The position numbers were made by a program, and so were the translations under genes. Below are positions 6,531-8,761 of a stretch of DNA of 8,761 nt, piece by piece. How positions within the stretch are numbered: position 1 is the first letter of the stretch; each line of letters starts with the position of its first letter. The notes beneath the pieces are model-generated. The model was not told where the DNA came from and ran no database searches. It worked only from the letters and a program-made list of their open reading frames with translations. The DNA comes from Desulfobacterales bacterium (lineage in GTDB: Bacteria > Desulfobacterota > Desulfobacteria > Desulfobacterales > Desulfosalsimonadaceae): positions 1 through 8,761 of the forward strand of contig JAGYOT010000059.1 of assembly GCA_018399455.1 (NCBI GenBank), written 5' to 3'.

Positions 6531-8234
6531 GTCTTTGAGTAGTTCCTTAATTTCCCGTTTCAGGACTTTCTGGAGTGGGCTGCGGGGCAGGGATTCAAGG
6601 ATTTTTATTTTTTCCGGCCACTTATATTTAGCCAAACCCTGTTCCTCCAAAAATTGCGTCAATTGTTCCAGGCTGATGGTTTCTCCCTGAAAGGGCACGA
6701 CAACCACCCCCACCCGCTGGCCCAGACGTTCATCCGGGTATCCCACGACTGCAGCTTCTTTAATTGCCGGGTGGGCGGCAACAATTTTTTCCACCTCTTC
6801 AGGACTTATGTTGAAACCGCCGCGAATGATGAGATCTTTCAGCCTTCCATGGAATAAGAGTTTTTCCTGGTGATCGCCTTCAATTGAAAACAAATCGCTG
6901 GATCGGTAAAACCCATCTTGATCGAAAGCCTTTTCAGTCAGTTCCGGGCGTTTCCAGTAGCCTGAAAAGACTGTCGGCCCGGCAAAACCCAGTTCCCCGA
7001 TCCGACCGTTTTCAGTTATCACCACCCCCGTGTCCGGGTCTGTCAGCCGGCTTCGCATCCCCCCGATTACCTGGTCCGGAAGGTCGAACTTCACGTTTTC
7101 TCCTCCGAACCGCGGGAAGTAGGTCGCTCTGTCCTCGGGTTTCGGAAAGAGCCTGGGGATGCTGAAAAGGGCAATGCCTTCATTGGATGCGAAAAAGTTG
7201 ACGATACCTATGTTGCATTCATCCTGGAAGAATTTGACCATCCATGGCGCCAGCGGCGTTGATCCGGAGGCCACCACTTTTACGCGTGATTTTTTCAGGG
7301 CATTGACCCGCTGGGATTTGGCCAGGGTATCGAGCAGGGCCGGCGGCATGAGGGTGTAATAGATACCTTCTTTGATGAGCTGCGGGAAAAAGCTTTCCAA
7401 ATCAAATGGATGGTGAAGAACGAATTTTCCGCCGGTAAGGATCCATGGAACCAGAAGGCCTCCGATTCCCGCCATGTTGATAATCGGAAAGGTTCCATGA
7501 ATAGCCGCTCCATGGAAGAGCCCGGTTCCTTCCACGACGGTCCTGGCAATTGCGATCCATTGATTATGCGTGCGGGGCACACCCTTGGGCTCGGCTTCAG
7601 TTCCCGATGTCCAGCAAAGGGTGAAGACTTCGTTAGGACCGCTTTGTCTGTTTTTAAGGTCTTCCGGACGATAGCCGCCGCCTTGGGTCCCGAGGCTCAG
7701 GGCCTCAAAGCTCAGGGCATCTTCCGGCACCTCCGGGCCCACAATAATGATATGCTTCAGGCAGGGATGGGATTTTCGAATCTCCCGCATCATTGCCATG
7801 TGGTCATGCTCATGAAAGGAGCAAACCGTGACAACGGCTTTTGCCTGGGTAAGCTCCGACGCATGATCCAGCTCGTGGGATCTCACCTGCATGGGCAGCG
7901 GGCTTGGGATGGCGCCAATGCGCGCGGCGGCAAATACGGTTAAAATCGATTCCACAATATTCGGCAGCTGGATCAGGACGACATCATCGCGGCCTATGCC
8001 CAGTTCCAGGAAATTCAGGGCAAGGGCGTCAACATTATCAAGAAGATCCTTATAGGTTAATTGCCGGGATTGGGCTCCTAGTCCGATGATCTGCTCTTTG
8101 TTGTACGGGTCCACCAATGCGATGCCATCCGGCGCTTCTTGCGCATTCCGCGTCAGCAGATCCAAAACGGTTTCCTCCCCCCACCACCCGTGGCTCGTAT
8201 ATTCCTCTATCTGGCTTTGGCTTACTGGCATCAT
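6528..8234 (-). CDS. Adenylate-forming acid-CoA ligase with divergent motifs (DhbE-like ANL family)
   Basis: This 568-residue protein of the ANL superfamily should activate a carboxylic acid through an acyl-AMP, then transfer it to CoA. The phosphate-binding loop is TSGTEAEPKG (209-218), followed by PRTH as in DhbE-type aryl-acid adenylating enzymes. The A5 motif reads FFASNEG (347-353), A7 is YRSSD (443-447), A8 is GRLKDLIIRGGFN (463-475), and the C-terminal catalytic lysine is probably K556 in PRSPLQKVLKR. Several positions depart from consensus: EAE replaces TTG in the loop, N replaces T in A5, SSD replaces TGD in A7, and Q replaces G before the A10 lysine. The length is normal for the family and no frame break is seen. 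Two adjacent ATGs open the gene; a weak AAGGA lies about 11 bases upstream. Its stop codon overlaps the ribosome binding site of the next gene. The substrate is not predictable; an aromatic or alicyclic acid is a guess based on DhbE-like motifs. Confidence 0.9.
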   Translation of the reverse strand: MMPVSQSQIEEYTSHGWWGEETVLDLLTRNAQEAPDGIALVDPYNKEQIIGLGAQSRQLTYKDLLDNVDALALNFLELGIGRDDVVLIQLPNIVESILTVFAAARIGAIPSPLPMQVRSHELDHASELTQAKAVVTVCSFHEHDHMAMMREIRKSHPCLKHIIIVGPEVPEDALSFEALSLGTQGGGYRPEDLKNRQSGPNEVFTLCWTSGTEAEPKGVPRTHNQWIAIARTVVEGTGLFHGAAIHGTFPIINMAGIGGLLVPWILTGGKFVLHHPFDLESFFPQLIKEGIYYTLMPPALLDTLAKSQRVNALKKSRVKVVASGSTPLAPWMVKFFQDECNIGIVNFFASNEGIALFSIPRLFPKPEDRATYFPRFGGENVKFDLPDQVIGGMRSRLTDPDTGVVITENGRIGELGFAGPTVFSGYWKRPELTEKAFDQDGFYRSSDLFSIEGDHQEKLLFHGRLKDLIIRGGFNISPEEVEKIVAAHPAIKEAAVVGYPDERLGQRVGVVVVPFQGETISLEQLTQFLEEQGLAKYKWPEKIKILESLPRSPLQKVLKREIKELLKD

Positions 8235-8277
8235 TTGTCTATATATCCTTGTTTAAGTCCTGACATGGTTATATGAT

Positions 8278-8761
8278 TCAGACTCCGGCGATATTGACAC
8301 TGATGGTACACCCACCGGGCGTGCCGCCGAGGTTGTGGGTCAGGCCCGTCCTGGGCGCCTCTATCTGCCTGTCCCCGGCTTTTCCCTGAAGCTGCTTATA
8401 GATTTCATACATCATTCTCAGGCCCGAGGCGCCAATGGGATGGCCGAAGCATTTGAGCCCGCCGTCCATATTCACCGGGAGTTCTCCATCGATTTCAAAG
8501 GTTCCGTTTTCGATATCTGCTTTTGCCCCGCCCCTGGGGGAGAACTGTAAATCCTCATAGATGACGGCCTCGGTAATGGAGAAGCAGTCATGGACTTCAG
8601 CCATGCTGATTTCATTGCGGGGATTTTTAATTCCGGCTTCGGCATAGGCGGCCTGGCCGGCCCGGTAGGTTTCTTTAACCATCGTCCAGTCGTGCCGGGG
8701 ATTCATGTAGCCTTCAGACGGGCCCACGGCAATCTGCATGGCTTTGATAAAAACCGGGTCC
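8278..8761 (-). CDS. SCP2-type thiolase (acetyl-CoA acetyltransferase family), C-terminal part, runs off right edge
   Basis: This is the C-terminal 160 residues of a thiolase-fold enzyme; the start and the nucleophilic cysteine lie beyond the right edge. Thiolases cleave 3-ketoacyl-CoA with CoA to release acetyl-CoA (or propionyl-CoA). Visible in the fragment are EVHDCF (about fragment residues 55-60), FGHPIGASG (105-113) with the conserved catalytic-pocket histidine, and THNLGGTPGG near the end. The HDCF signature is typical of SCP2/SCPx-type thiolases, in which its cysteine takes the acid-base role. The classical C-terminal CxG cysteine is accordingly replaced by asparagine (HNLGG). Retention of HDCF favours a true thiolase over an Ltp2-like retro-aldolase, although both belong to the same superfamily. 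It is the most upstream gene seen and is followed 43 bases later by a CoA ligase. Its likely partner is the DUF35 protein encoded three genes downstream. The family call is firm; the substrate is unknown. Confidence 0.9.
   Translation of the reverse strand, partial: DPVFIKAMQIAVGPSEGYMNPRHDWTMVKETYRAGQAAYAEAGIKNPRNEISMAEVHDCFSITEAVIYEDLQFSPRGGAKADIENGTFEIDGELPVNMDGGLKCFGHPIGASGLRMMYEIYKQLQGKAGDRQIEAPRTGLTHNLGGTPGGCTISVNIAGV

Noticed and set aside
7410..7943. Open frame of 177 codons on the plus strand
   Set aside because: It is antisense to the divergent CoA ligase and has no recognisable features.
1..8761. CRISPR array, tRNA, rRNA or insertion sequence
   Set aside because: No repeated spacer structure, tRNA-like fold, rRNA segment, transposase motif or terminal inverted repeats were recognised; almost all of the window is occupied by genes with assigned families.

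Overview
The window looks like part of a degradative acyl-CoA gene cluster from a bacterium. All eight genes lie on the minus strand, so transcription runs from high to low coordinates. Mid-range base composition and the mix of CoA ligases, acyl-CoA dehydrogenase, MaoC, DUF35 and nitronate-monooxygenase-like genes beside a TPR regulator resemble Desulfobacterota/Deltaproteobacteria (for example the Desulfobacterales). That assignment is an inference from style, not from a marker gene.

Layout in transcription order: (1) C-terminal 160 residues of an SCP2-type thiolase, entering from the right edge (8278-8761); (2) a 568-residue adenylate-forming acid-CoA ligase with divergent core motifs (6528-8234); (3) a 387-residue divergent acyl-CoA dehydrogenase (5351-6514); (4) a 138-residue DUF35 zinc-ribbon/OB-fold protein (4821-5237); (5) a 149-residue MaoC-type hydratase (4299-4748); (6) a second, canonical acyl-CoA synthetase of 525 residues (2651-4228); (7) a 313-residue FMN protein of the nitronate monooxygenase/FabK family (1658-2599). 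Gaps between these genes are 43, 13, 113, 72, 70 and 51 bases. I see no convincing terminator in them, so they probably form one operon.

After a 175-base gap with an AT-rich core comes (8) a TPR protein that starts at 1482 and stays open through the left edge (at least 494 residues). Its first ~90 residues look like a winged helix of the kind found in STAND/AAA-type regulators. The gap holds a plausible promoter whose -10 lies inside a 9+9 bp inverted repeat, the best candidate regulatory site in the window.

Together the enzymes can activate a carboxylic acid to its CoA ester (two ligases), desaturate it (dehydrogenase), hydrate it (MaoC) and cleave it (thiolase, possibly with the DUF35 protein as partner subunit). 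A 3-hydroxyacyl-CoA dehydrogenase is not in the window. The substrate cannot be read from the sequence; the ligase types and the DUF35/MaoC/SCP2-thiolase combination suggest something other than a plain straight-chain fatty acid, such as an alicyclic, aromatic or steroid-like acid. I found no RNA genes, CRISPR array or mobile element. Most of the window is a coherent but fairly ordinary catabolic cluster; the more unusual points are the divergent active-site motifs of two enzymes, the separately encoded DUF35 and MaoC proteins, and the regulator with its operator-like site.
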